Shown here: in pieces, positions 36,175-44,861 of the stretch | How the letters are laid out: each line of letters starts with the position of its first letter | Numbering within the stretch: the stretch's first letter is position 1 | NCBI RefSeq assembly: GCF_008180725.1 | Contig: NZ_VTEV01000004.1 | Coordinates: forward strand, 366,286-430,285 | DNA: 64,000 bases | Origin: Sutcliffiella horikoshii | GTDB taxonomy: Bacteria > Bacillota > Bacilli > Bacillales > Bacillaceae_I | Direction of reading: 5' to 3' | Position numbers and translations under genes: made by a program | Notes under the pieces: generated by a model | Database searches by the model: none | The model's input: the letters and a program-made list of their open reading frames with translations, nothing else | What the model was told of the DNA's origin: nothing

Positions 36175-37440
36175 ATGGGTATGAAAAATAAATTAAATAG
36201 AATGAAAAAACATCTCACGAGTAATTCAGAAGCAATGCCTGTGGAACGCAAGAATGAAGGAATGCCAAACCTGTTGGAGCCATCCCTTGCTGATATCCCT
36301 AATTTGAAAGAATGGGAAGCCTATGGGGTAAAACCATACTATGCAAATGGTGAGTACTGCCTCATACGGGAAGTAGAGTATGATCTGAATTATAAGCACG
36401 GAAAGTATCGGTTAGGAGATCTATTGCCCATTATGGAGAAATGGCAAAATTCAGGAGTGGAGCATCCGTTGTCTGCGAAAGGTCATCAGGCAAATGATCT
36501 TTTTTTCTTTGATACAGAAACTACCGGTCTAAGTGGAGGGACAGGCACAACTATTTTCTTGCTAGGATATGCAAGAGTTCTTAAAGATAGAGTGATCGTT
36601 AGGCAACACCTTTTACCTGGGCCGGGGAATGAGGTCGCCCTTTACCAAAGTTTCCTGGAGGAAGTTGATTACACGACTCTTGTTACATACAATGGCAAAG
36701 CATTCGACTGGCCTCAAGTAAAAACACGGCACACCCTTATTAGAGAACATGTCCCGAAACTTCCTGCCTTTGGGCATTATGATCTTTTACATGCGTCAAG
36801 AAGACTGTGGAAAAAGAAGTTAGAATCAGTAAGACTTGCAAATGTGGAGAAAGAGATCCTCGGAATTGAGCGAAAAGATGATATCCCGGGATTTTTGGCA
36901 CCGATGATTTACTTTGATTTTGTAAAAACAAACGAAATGCAAGGAATAAAGGGAGTGATGAAACACAATGAATGGGATGTACTAACGCTCATTACATTGT
37001 ATGCACATCTCTCTGGACTCCTTTTAGTGGATAACAAAGAAAGAGATAAAGTGGAAGAATACGAAATAGGACGTTGGTATGACACATTGGGAGAGAAGGA
37101 AGCAGCTAAAACATTATATAACAATATTTCCGACTCTTCTCCAGAAGCCACCTTTAAATTAGGGCTATTAAAGAAAAAGGAACAGAATTATAAAGACGCA
37201 AAAATACTTTTCCAGAAGTGCTTTGAAGATGAAAATAGTCTATGCAAGGATACGGCGGGAATTGAAATTGCTAAAATACTTGAGCATAAAGAGAAAGACT
37301 ACTCCCTTGCTTTATTTTATGCGGAGAAATCGTTGGAGTTTTTTCAGTCGTCAAATAATAAACCACCGAAAAATAGAGGTTCTATTTTAGCTGATATGGA
37401 GAAAAGAATTGAACGGCTTGAAAATAAATCGAGAAATTGA
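36175..37440 (+). CDS. mrfB: DNA repair exonuclease MrfB (YprB)
   Basis: A 421-residue protein with a DnaQ-like RNase H-fold exonuclease domain: FFDTETTGLSGG is ExoI, VTYNGKAFDWP ExoII, and HNEWDVLTL near the third motif. A C-terminal TPR-like helical region (about 300-421) follows. It is the metal-dependent exonuclease partner of MrfA in mitomycin C repair. ATG 36175 follows AAAGGGGGAAAG. The frame is open into mrfA, but the upstream start has no ribosome site. Confidence 0.93.
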   Translation: MGMKNKLNRMKKHLTSNSEAMPVERKNEGMPNLLEPSLADIPNLKEWEAYGVKPYYANGEYCLIREVEYDLNYKHGKYRLGDLLPIMEKWQNSGVEHPLSAKGHQANDLFFFDTETTGLSGGTGTTIFLLGYARVLKDRVIVRQHLLPGPGNEVALYQSFLEEVDYTTLVTYNGKAFDWPQVKTRHTLIREHVPKLPAFGHYDLLHASRRLWKKKLESVRLANVEKEILGIERKDDIPGFLAPMIYFDFVKTNEMQGIKGVMKHNEWDVLTLITLYAHLSGLLLVDNKERDKVEEYEIGRWYDTLGEKEAAKTLYNNISDSSPEATFKLGLLKKKEQNYKDAKILFQKCFEDENSLCKDTAGIEIAKILEHKEKDYSLALFYAEKSLEFFQSSNNKPPKNRGSILADMEKRIERLENKSRN

Positions 37441-37562
37441 AAATATTTTCACTTTTTGTCTATATTTCTGTAAAACATATATTGTCAACGTGCTTTATAC
37501 CATGTAAAATTAACTATTGTGAATGACAAAATTACTATTAGATATATGGGAGAGAGAGCACG

Positions 37563-37661
37563 TTGTCTAGATTTATTTTATGTTTGTTTTTTGTTGTTAT
37601 CGGTCTTACGTTATTTGGTCTTTCCAATTTAAAGGATAATATCTACACGATTTTACTATAA
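37563..37661 (+). CDS. possible 32-residue membrane peptide
   Basis: An open frame from TTG 37563 encodes a peptide with one hydrophobic span (ILCLFFVVIGLTLFGL), preceded by GGGAGAGAGAGCACG. There is no recognised family. It occupies the 340-bp gap between mrfB and cotD, which otherwise looks empty apart from AT-rich promoter-like sequence. Confidence 0.35.
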   Translation: MSRFILCLFFVVIGLTLFGLSNLKDNIYTILL

Positions 37662-37780
37662 AAATGGTAAGCAACTGTATATAAATTAAGAAAATAGGTG
37701 TTTGTATTAGTACATGTATCTCACTTCTTTCATAGTTTGTTAATGTAAAGAGAAAAACAAATTGAAAGGAGATTGAAAGT

Positions 37781-38203
37781 ATGTACAACTGCAGACCTAA
37801 CATGATGGCACCAATTGTCCATCCTACAAAATGTTGTGTAAAAAATCTTTATTCTACTACTGAGGTTCCTCACATCCATCCTTCACACACAACATATGTA
37901 AACAACCAACAGTTCCAACACAAACACTATTTCCCGCAAACAGACTCCATGGTAGATTCTGTGTCACACCAACACTTCAATTGTGGCCCTGGAGGCCCTG
38001 GAATGGGTGGTCAACCTGGTCAAGTGATGGGAGCACAAACTGGCCCTGGATATGGTCAAGTAATGGGCGCACAAACCAATGCTGGATATGGTCAAATGGG
38101 AATGCCTGGTCAAGTAATGGGTGCACAACAAGGTCCTGGAATGGGACAAATGGGACCTGGCGGCATGCCTGGTCAATGTAAGCATTATGGCTATGGAAGA
38201 TAA
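37781..38203 (+). CDS. cotD: spore coat protein D
   Basis: A 140-residue inner coat protein. The N-terminal half is CotD-like, with NCRPNMMAPIVHPTKCCV and histidine-rich HIHPSHTT. The C-terminal half is an added glycine-rich region with GQVMGAQ repeated (about residues 80-125). It is longer than the 75-residue B. subtilis CotD because of the repeat. ATG at 37781 with AAGGAGATTG. Expected to be made in the mother cell late in sporulation. Confidence 0.9.
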   Translation: MYNCRPNMMAPIVHPTKCCVKNLYSTTEVPHIHPSHTTYVNNQQFQHKHYFPQTDSMVDSVSHQHFNCGPGGPGMGGQPGQVMGAQTGPGYGQVMGAQTNAGYGQMGMPGQVMGAQQGPGMGQMGPGGMPGQCKHYGYGR

Positions 38204-38236
38204 GCGAGTTAAACTTGCTTTTGTTTGATAAATGAC

Positions 38237-38270
38237 GAAAAAGAACTGGCTACAAGTCAGTTCTTTTTCC
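38237..38270 (+). terminator. terminator of cotD
   Basis: AAAAAGAACTG/CAGTTCTTTTT stem with an 8-nt loop. Confidence 0.88.
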
Positions 38271-38336
38271 ATTACATATTGATGTATGACTTGCGCTTTT
38301 CTGGCTTTCTATTTATTATTTTAAGTAGAGGTGCTT

Positions 38337-38903
38337 ATGAAAGTATTAGTAATTACAGGGTATAAACCCCAGGAGCTGCAAATATTCAAAAAGAACGATC
38401 CTGCTGTACACTTTATAAAAAAAGCGATACAGAAACGCTTGGCTGCTTTACTAGAGGAGCATTATGAGTTAGAATGGGTTGTCATTAGTGGGCAGTTAGG
38501 TGTGGAACTTTGGGCTGCGGAAGTTGTTTATGCTCTGCAAACAGATTTCCCAAAGCTAAAACTTGCCGTATTTACCCCATTTTTGGAACAAGAAGAAAAA
38601 TGGAGTGAACAAAATAAGGAGTATTACGAATCTATTTTGTCGCAAGCTAATCATATTGACTCCATTACGAAAAAGAAATATGAATCCCCACTTCAACTTA
38701 GATTGAAAAACCAGTTTGTCGTGGATAAGTCGGACGCCCTGTTGGTGGTTTACGATGAAGAGGGGCCGGGTAGTCCTCAATATATTATTGCCATTGCCCG
38801 TAAAAAATCAGCTCAGACAAATTATCCTATATATATGATTGACAGCTACGAACTTCAGCTTGTTGTAGAAGAAGAACAGTACAATAGCAATCAAGAGTGG
38901 TAA
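38337..38903 (+). CDS. ypsA: YpsA family SLOG-domain protein (DUF1273)
   Basis: A 188-residue Rossmann-like SLOG-superfamily protein, predicted to bind a nucleotide-derived ligand. The ITGYKPQEL start and the glycine motif [15 protein letters not shown] (about residues 49-63) are family-typical. In B. subtilis and S. aureus YpsA influences cell division, and its gene neighbours gpsB, as here. ATG 38337 is preceded by AGAGGTG; GTG 38331 overlaps that site. Confidence 0.92.
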   Translation: MKVLVITGYKPQELQIFKKNDPAVHFIKKAIQKRLAALLEEHYELEWVVISGQLGVELWAAEVVYALQTDFPKLKLAVFTPFLEQEEKWSEQNKEYYESILSQANHIDSITKKKYESPLQLRLKNQFVVDKSDALLVVYDEEGPGSPQYIIAIARKKSAQTNYPIYMIDSYELQLVVEEEQYNSNQEW

Positions 38904-38979
38904 GAATGGAATAGAGAAATTGAGAAGTGACCCATTAATATTAATTTAAAGTGGGCACTCGCATAGAGGTGAGGAACTT

Positions 38980-39285
38980 ATGCTATCAGATAAAATTAAG
39001 TTAACGTCAAAAGAAATTCTAGAAAAAGAGTTCAAATCAGGCATGAGAGGCTATAAAGCAGAAGATGTGGACAAATTTTTAGACGTTGTGATAAAAGACT
39101 ATGAAACCTTTTATCAAGAATATGACTTGCTTGTCCAGGAAAATGCAAGACTGAAACGTCAAGTTGAAGAAGCAGGCAAAAAACCACAACCATCCAATAC
39201 TAACAGCGGATCTACTAATTTTGATATCCTAAGAAGATTATCAAACCTTGAAAAGCATGTATTCGGAAGTAAGTTATACGACTGA
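38980..39285 (+). CDS. gpsB: cell division regulator GpsB
   Basis: A 101-residue DivIVA-like coiled-coil protein that moves PBP1 between septum and side wall. The N-terminal membrane/peptide-binding part is [18 protein letters not shown], followed by a coiled coil (about 25-70) and a C-terminal hexamerisation helix ([16 protein letters not shown]). ATG at 38980 with GAGGTGAGGA. It lies between ypsA and rnpB, as in Bacillus. Its partner PonA is also encoded in this window. Confidence 0.96.
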   Translation: MLSDKIKLTSKEILEKEFKSGMRGYKAEDVDKFLDVVIKDYETFYQEYDLLVQENARLKRQVEEAGKKPQPSNTNSGSTNFDILRRLSNLEKHVFGSKLYD

Positions 39286-39298
39286 CATTAATTTACAG

Positions 39299-39327
39299 TT
39301 GCATTCATTGCTCAAATTTACTATACT
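39299..39327 (+). promoter_or_regulatory. SigA promoter of rnpB
   Basis: TTGCAT (39299-39304), 17 bp, TATACT (39322-39327), about 14 bp before the RNA 5' end. Confidence 0.75.
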
Positions 39328-39340
39328 ATATCTTGCTGAC

Positions 39341-39749
39341 ATCAATAGTGATTGGGTAACCGCTACAGTTTCGGCTGTAGAGGAAAGTCCATGCTCGCAC
39401 AGGCTGAGATGCCTGTAGTGTTCGTGCCTAGCGAAAAAATAAGCTAGGGTAGCTTGGTTTTCGGACGAAGCTAACGGCAGGGAACGCACCTAAGTCTTTA
39501 TAGATATGGTGTTAATACCTTGAAAGTGCCACAGTGACGTAGTCTTACAAGAAATTGTAAGAGTGGAACGAGGTAAACCCCTCGAGCGAGAAACCCAAAT
39601 AATGGTAGGGGCACCTTCTCTAAGGAATCCAACGATGAGAGGGACAGATACTTTAAAGTTTCTGTAGACAGATGGTTACCACCTGCGTACAAGGAGCGAT
39701 CCGATTGCAGTACAAAGGAACAGAACATGGCTTACAGATCACTATTGAT
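39341..39749 (+). ncRNA. rnpB: RNase P RNA, B type
   Basis: The catalytic RNA of RNase P, about 409 nt. The universally conserved GAGGAAAGTCCATGCTCGCA and GAAAGTGCCACAGTGACG segments are present, as are AACCCCTCGAGCGAGAAACC and ACATGGCTTACAGA. The P1 stem is a perfect 12-bp pair: ATCAATAGTGAT at 39341-39352 with ATCACTATTGAT at 39738-39749. It lies between gpsB and the methyltransferase gene, as in B. subtilis. Confidence 0.97.
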
Positions 39750-39783
39750 TGAATGTCGCATCCAACTATGATTATGTAACATA

Positions 39784-39811
39784 AGCTCTCCTGTTGCCAG
39801 GAGAGCTTTAT
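39784..39811 (+). terminator. terminator of rnpB
   Basis: AGCTCTCCTG/CAGGAGAGCT stem with a tight loop followed by TTTA. Confidence 0.82.
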
Positions 39812-39892
39812 TTGATAGATGGGATATGGGAAAGAGAATTTGTGATAATAATACATAAGAGAATTTGAATATTAGTTAGGGTGAATATTACA

Positions 39893-41035
39893 ATGACAGA
39901 CTACACATTAATTGCGACCGCAGCAATGGGTTTAGAATCTCTTGTTGCTAAGGAAGTAAGAGATTTAGGTTATGAATGTACGGTTGATAACGGAAAGGTT
40001 ATCTTTAAAGGAGATGCTATGGCCATTTGCCGGGCGAATCTTTGGTTAAGGACTGCCGACAGAATCAAAGTGGTGGTAGGAGAATTTAAAGCCACTTCCT
40101 TTGAGGAACTTTTCGAAAAGACTAAAGCCTTACCCTGGGGAGACTATTTACCTGAAGATGCCGAGTTCCCGGTTATCGGAAAATCAGTAAAGTCCAAGCT
40201 CTTTAGTGTACCGGATTGCCAAGCTATCGTAAAAAAGGCAGTAGTGGAAAAAATGAAGTCGCATTACAAAATTCAGACAGCATGGCTTGAAGAGAAAGGG
40301 GCAGTCTACAAGATTGAGGTTGCCTTGCTAAAAGATGTTGCTCAAATCACCATCGACGCCTCTGGAATCGGCTTACATAAACGAGGTTATCGTGCAGATC
40401 AAGGGGAAGCACCACTAAAAGAAACATTGGCAGCTGCTTTGGTCATGCTAACGAACTGGTATCCTGATAAGCCATTTGTAGACCCTTTTTGCGGTTCAGG
40501 CACAATTCCTATTGAAGCAGCTCTAATTGGACAAAACATAGCACCAGGATTTAATCGCGACTTTGTTTCAGAAGATTGGCATTGGATCGGGGATGACCTT
40601 TGGAAACAGGCCCGTGAAGAAATGGAAGATAAGGCTAACTATGACCAGCCGCTAGATATTGCAGGATATGATATAGATCACCGCATGATATCTATAGCTA
40701 AAGAAAACGCATTTGAAGCGGGACTGGGAGAACTAATTGACTTTAAACAAATGCAAGTTAGGGACTTTACCACAAGAAAAGAGTATGGTGTCATTATTGG
40801 AAATCCTCCATATGGAGAGCGTCTTGGTGAACGACCGGAAGTGGAGAAGATGTATCGGGAAATGGGGAAAGCTTTCTCTGAACTTGATACTTGGTCTGTC
40901 TATATACTCACATCCCATGAAGGATTTGAAAGCTTCTATGGGAAGAAAGCCACCAAGAAACGTAAGTTATTTAATGGTTTTATCAAAACCGACTTTTATC
41001 AATACTGGGGCAAGCGTCCGCCTAGAAAAGGATAA
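39893..41035 (+). CDS. ypsC: THUMP-domain class I methyltransferase, RlmL/YpsC family
   Basis: A 380-residue predicted RNA N2-guanine methyltransferase. It has a ferredoxin-like and THUMP RNA-binding region (about 1-155), then a Rossmann methyltransferase with FVDPFCGSGTIPIEAA (SAM site) and IIGNPPYGERLG (the NPPY catalytic motif). By family it likely modifies 23S rRNA. ATG 39893 is chosen, with TAGGGTGA before it; GTG 39881 overlaps poorly with any site. Position after rnpB matches B. subtilis. Confidence 0.92.
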   Translation: MTDYTLIATAAMGLESLVAKEVRDLGYECTVDNGKVIFKGDAMAICRANLWLRTADRIKVVVGEFKATSFEELFEKTKALPWGDYLPEDAEFPVIGKSVKSKLFSVPDCQAIVKKAVVEKMKSHYKIQTAWLEEKGAVYKIEVALLKDVAQITIDASGIGLHKRGYRADQGEAPLKETLAAALVMLTNWYPDKPFVDPFCGSGTIPIEAALIGQNIAPGFNRDFVSEDWHWIGDDLWKQAREEMEDKANYDQPLDIAGYDIDHRMISIAKENAFEAGLGELIDFKQMQVRDFTTRKEYGVIIGNPPYGERLGERPEVEKMYREMGKAFSELDTWSVYILTSHEGFESFYGKKATKKRKLFNGFIKTDFYQYWGKRPPRKG

Positions 41036-41089
41036 AAACGTTTATCGGCATTAGGTAAAGGGAATTACTCCTAAAAAGGAGTGATGGTG

Positions 41090-41293
41090 TTGAGAGATCA
41101 GACTAAAGAAAAAACACTACTTGAGAGAAACAAGAAAGATAAGGCTTTTAAGGAAAACGAAAAGAATCAAAAAAACCGCGATCAACTTGTCATGCCGATT
41201 GATGAGCTTCCCCTTGAAGATATAAAATATGAAAAAGAGGAAGAACGCGACAAAGAGGGTTCTAAAAATCGTTCTTCGAGTAAAGCAGATTAA
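41090..41293 (+). CDS. small highly charged protein (about 67 aa)
   Basis: A lysine/glutamate-rich, probably disordered protein of about 67 residues ending RSSSKAD. The ribosome site AAGGAG (41076-41081) best fits TTG 41090, although GTG 41087 and ATG 41084 are in frame. No family recognised. It lies 54 bp after the methyltransferase gene and may be co-transcribed. Confidence 0.6.
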   Translation: MRDQTKEKTLLERNKKDKAFKENEKNQKNRDQLVMPIDELPLEDIKYEKEEERDKEGSKNRSSSKAD

Positions 41294-41386
41294 TCAAACT
41301 AGATAAATTTCATAAACACCATAGATGAATAAACTTCAGAAATTGGGCATAGAATACTCCTATCAATACTGTTTGGAGGGATTTCT

Positions 41387-41581
41387 ATGCCTTTGCATGT
41401 GAATGACTTTATGAGGATCTCCAAAGCATTGGAAAGTAGCTATCAGCGCCTTGCAAGTGAAAACCTGCTAGATAATCATGAATGTGTAGAACGAATGAAC
41501 GCTGCACGTGATGAATATACAAAAGCAATGCTGTACGCCACCCTGCTTGATGATGAGATTATCCATATTACTAAGAACTAA
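41387..41581 (+). CDS. small helical hypothetical protein (64 aa)
   Basis: A 64-residue helical protein beginning MPLHVNDFMRISKALESS. ATG at 41387 with TTTGGAGGG, and a terminator follows directly. It resembles small Bacillus proteins of unknown function; no motif is visible. It is the last gene before array C. Confidence 0.68.
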   Translation: MPLHVNDFMRISKALESSYQRLASENLLDNHECVERMNAARDEYTKAMLYATLLDDEIIHITKN

Positions 41582-41584
41582 GCG

Positions 41585-41608
41585 AAGCCTCCTAATTGGA
41601 GGTTTTTT
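41585..41608 (+). terminator. terminator after the 64-aa gene
   Basis: CCTCC/GGAGG stem with a TAATT loop and TTTTTT. Confidence 0.8.
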
Positions 41609-41611
41609 ATT

Positions 41612-42470
41612 TGGAGTTGCCTTCGGTGAAGCGGAGAACGAGATGGAGAAGTCTTGAAGGAGTGAATGAAGACCTCACTGAAGCGTGAAACGAGATGGAG
41701 AAGTCTTGATGAATTGAATGAAGACCTCACTGAAGCGTGAAACGAGGTGGAGAAGTCTTGAAGGAGCGAATGAAGACCTCACTGAAGCGTGAAACGAGAT
41801 GGAGAAGTCTTCATAGAGTGAATGAAGACCTCACTGAAGCGGAAAACGAGATGAAGAAGTCTTCATAGAGGGAATGAAGACCTCACTGAAGCGGAAAACG
41901 AGATGGAGAAGTCTTCATAGAGCGAATGAAGACCTCACTGAAGCGGAAAACGAGATGGAGAAGTCTTCATAGAGTGAATGAAGACCTCACTGAAGCGGAA
42001 AACGAGATGAAGAAGTCTTCATAGAGGGAATGAAGACCTCACTGAAGCTTGAAACGAGATGGAGAAGTCTTCATAGAGTGAATGAAGACCTCACTGAAGC
42101 GAAAAACGAGATGGAGAAGTCTTCATAGAGCGAATGAAGACCTCACTGAAGCGAAAAACGAGATGGAGAAGTCTTCATAGAGGGAATGAAGACCTCACTG
42201 AAGCGGAAAACGAGATGAAGAAGTCTTCATAGAGCGAATGAAGACCTCACTGAAGCGAAAAACGAGGTAGAGAAGTCTTCATAGAGCGAATGAAGACCGC
42301 ACAGAAGCGTGAAACGAGGTGGAGAAGTCTTGAAAGAGCGAATGAAGACCTCACTGAAGCGTGAAACGAGATGGAGAAGTCTTGAAAGAGCGAATGAAGA
42401 CCTCACTGAAGCCGGAATCGGAGTAGAGAGGTCTTCATAAAAAGAACAAAGACTTCTAATGCCCTGTTGA
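41612..42470 (+). repeat. 52-bp tandem repeat array C
   Basis: Cores start at 41668 and recur every 52 bp without any slip through 42396, with a degenerate AAAGAC at 42448: 15 full steps, 780 bp. A degenerate partial unit precedes at about 41616. Unit: ATGAAGACCTC, linker ACTGAAGCGGAAAACGAG, then GAGAAGTCTTCAT. Junction hairpins have 11-bp arms and a 7-nt loop. Minus-strand open frames across it are artefacts of the repeat. Confidence 0.96.
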
Positions 42471-42531
42471 CAAGTACTCCCTGGATAGTAGATAATGACT
42501 AGATGCAAACTTTTTCTCGGAGGTACATAGA

Positions 42532-44451
42532 ATGAACAATCGTCTGCCATTTACAATGAACAAAGGGGATGCTTTTTTTGATCGCCTGAACGAATGGATT
42601 GGGGATGTTTTTTACGACATCCTACCCGAAGCTGGATTCGAATTACGTGATGAACAAATTTTTATGGCTTTCCAATTGGAGAGAGCTTTTAAAGAGAAAA
42701 AGGTCATATTCTCCGAAGCCGGTGTAGGAACTGGGAAGACGATGGTGTACCTTTTATACGCAATCTGTTATGCGAGATATATGGGAAAGCCAGCTATCAT
42801 AACCTGTGCCGATGAGTCGTTGATTGAGCAGCTTGTTAAAAAAGAAGGGGACATAGCTAAACTATCGAAAGTTTTAGACATTACAATGGATGTTCGTCTA
42901 GCGAAATCTCCTGAACAATACTTGTGCTTGAACAAATTAGATTATGCCGTTAATAAATATGATAACGACAACATAGATGAAGTGTATGATGCACTTCCAA
43001 GCTTTGTGACGAAACCTGCTGCGATGCAGTCTTTCCATCCTTACGGAGATCGAAAAGATTACGCAAAACTGAATGATGAAGAATGGGACATGGTCGGTTG
43101 GGACACATTCCAAGACTGTTTCAGTTGTGAAAAACGACATCGTTGTGGACAAACTCTATCGCGCGATCATTACAGAAAATCAACAGACTTGATCATCTGT
43201 TCCCATGATTTTTACATGGAACATGTTTGGACTTTTGAAAAAAGAAAAAGAGAAGGTCAGCTTCCACTATTGCCAGAAGCATCAAGTGTCGTTTTTGATG
43301 AAGGCCATTTATTGGAGTTTGCTGCCCAAAAGGCATTAACGTATAAGATTAAAAACCAGCAGGTGGAAGAAATTCTTACCCGCTTATTAGGAAACGATTT
43401 AAGAGAAGAATTTGCTTATTTAGTAGAGGATTCTTTACAGGCAAACGACCTGTTTTTTGATATGCTAGAAGATAGCTTGACAAGCATTGAGGGCTCTGAC
43501 CGAAAAGATATCACGATGGATAACAGACTTGTGAAAAGTGCCAAAGACCTCCTTGCGAAAATAGAAGAGATAGGCAATCAACTTGTGTTTGAAGGTGAAC
43601 TCCACACAGTAGATCACTATCAGCTGCACATAGTGGAGGAGTACTTGGACTCTATCGAATTTTTACTAAAACTTCTTTTATCAAAAGAAGATGTGATAGC
43701 CTGGGCTGAACATGCAAATAAGGACCTGACACTTGTTGTGATGCCTAAAACTGTTGAAGAGGTACTAAAGGAAAATGTCTTTTCTAAACGCATTCCTTTC
43801 ATTTTCTCATCTGCTACGTTATCAGACAATGAGAACTTTAGTTATCTTGCCTCTTCATTGGGTATAGAAGACTATTTATCCTTTTCCATAAATTCACCAT
43901 TTGATTATGAAGAAAATATGAAACTTTCATTAACGGTCGAAGAGGATTTTAATACAAAATTCAACCAGACTATGGAATCCATCGGTAGAAATGGCGGAAG
44001 AACGCTTGTTTTGTTCTCGACCAAAGAGGAATTAATAAGGTTTAAAGCGGAAAATGCCAACAACGTGGACTATCCATTCCTTTATGAAGGAGAGAAGGAA
44101 ATCAGTGTGTTGGTTTCTGAATTCCAGAATGAAGAAAGTGCTGTCCTTTGTGCTTATCATTTATGGGAAGGGTTGGATATCCCTGGACCTTCATTGTCTA
44201 ATGTTGTTATTTGGTCCTTGCCATTTCCGCCAAATGATCCAGTCTTTGCTGCCAAGCGAAAAGGGCTTGAAGATCCATATATGCAACTTGATGTTCCTTA
44301 TATGCTGCTTCGCCTTCGTCAAGGAATGGGCCGTCTTATCCGTACGACAGATGATAGCGGAGAAATTACCGTCTATCTGCCATCTGGATTACCGGAAGCA
44401 GTACGTGCAAAAATTGAAGGCGTCTTACCGACCAGCCCAGTAACTCAATAA
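42532..44451 (+). CDS. ypvA: DinG/XPD-family ATP-dependent DNA helicase YpvA
   Basis: A 639-residue helicase with every key motif: Walker A GVGTGKT (64-70), DEGH and motif VI LRQGMGRLIR. Cysteines YLCLNK and CFSCEKRHRC (C...C-x2-C-x5-C) are placed as for a 4Fe-4S cluster. It lacks the N-terminal exonuclease found on the DinG at 15503. ATG at 42532 with TCGGAGGTAC. Position ahead of ypwA matches B. subtilis ypvA. It likely unwinds 5'-3' on damaged or RNA:DNA substrates. Confidence 0.93.
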   Translation: MNNRLPFTMNKGDAFFDRLNEWIGDVFYDILPEAGFELRDEQIFMAFQLERAFKEKKVIFSEAGVGTGKTMVYLLYAICYARYMGKPAIITCADESLIEQLVKKEGDIAKLSKVLDITMDVRLAKSPEQYLCLNKLDYAVNKYDNDNIDEVYDALPSFVTKPAAMQSFHPYGDRKDYAKLNDEEWDMVGWDTFQDCFSCEKRHRCGQTLSRDHYRKSTDLIICSHDFYMEHVWTFEKRKREGQLPLLPEASSVVFDEGHLLEFAAQKALTYKIKNQQVEEILTRLLGNDLREEFAYLVEDSLQANDLFFDMLEDSLTSIEGSDRKDITMDNRLVKSAKDLLAKIEEIGNQLVFEGELHTVDHYQLHIVEEYLDSIEFLLKLLLSKEDVIAWAEHANKDLTLVVMPKTVEEVLKENVFSKRIPFIFSSATLSDNENFSYLASSLGIEDYLSFSINSPFDYEENMKLSLTVEEDFNTKFNQTMESIGRNGGRTLVLFSTKEELIRFKAENANNVDYPFLYEGEKEISVLVSEFQNEESAVLCAYHLWEGLDIPGPSLSNVVIWSLPFPPNDPVFAAKRKGLEDPYMQLDVPYMLLRLRQGMGRLIRTTDDSGEITVYLPSGLPEAVRAKIEGVLPTSPVTQ

Positions 44452-44463
44452 TTTTTAAACACT

Positions 44464-44494
44464 AAAGCACCGAAGCTTAATTCGGTGCTTTTTT
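44464..44494 (+). terminator. terminator of ypvA
   Basis: AAAGCACCGAA/TTCGGTGCTTT stem with a 6-nt loop and T run. Confidence 0.9.
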
Positions 44495-44688
44495 AATAGT
44501 AAAGAAAGTATATAAAACGTTGAGCTCCGTTCTTGGCGCTCGGCTTGCCTGTGGGCGGTCCGCCTCCTTACATAATCCATGAACTTCTTTTCCAAATGGT
44601 TGCCAACTAGTGAGAAAATTGTGTATTCTTAACAGGAGCTCTATTATTAATTTATGTCAGCGTTATGAATATTTTAGAGTTATATATA

Positions 44689-44814
44689 GCTGGTGATTGG
44701 AGATAATGCGGAGACTCCTGTGGGGGATAGCGCTAGGTGGAGACCCCGCAGGCTTGCCGAGGAAGCTCCAGCAGCGCCCCGCGGAAAGCGAAGCCATTTT
44801 CGGAAATCACCAGC
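44689..44814 (+). repeat. intergenic hairpin element, copy 5
   Basis: Perfect terminal inverted repeat GCTGGTGATT (44689-44698) and AATCACCAGC (44805-44814). Compared with copy 1 (GCTGTTGATT/AATCAACAGC) both ends changed together. The interior has GCGGAGACTCCTGTGGGGGA, TAGCGCTAGGTGG and CCGCAGGCTTGCCGAGG. A degenerate fragment lies at about 44525-44575. Nothing else is visible in the 410-bp gap. Confidence 0.9.
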
Positions 44815-44861
44815 GGTGTTTAGCATCACAGCAGCTCTATAAATAATTGGGGGAGATACAT

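Noticed and set aside
42227-42550. 107-codon minus-strand frame in array C
   Set aside because: Its repeats of one peptide simply mirror the DNA repeat, and it crosses the ypvA start region.
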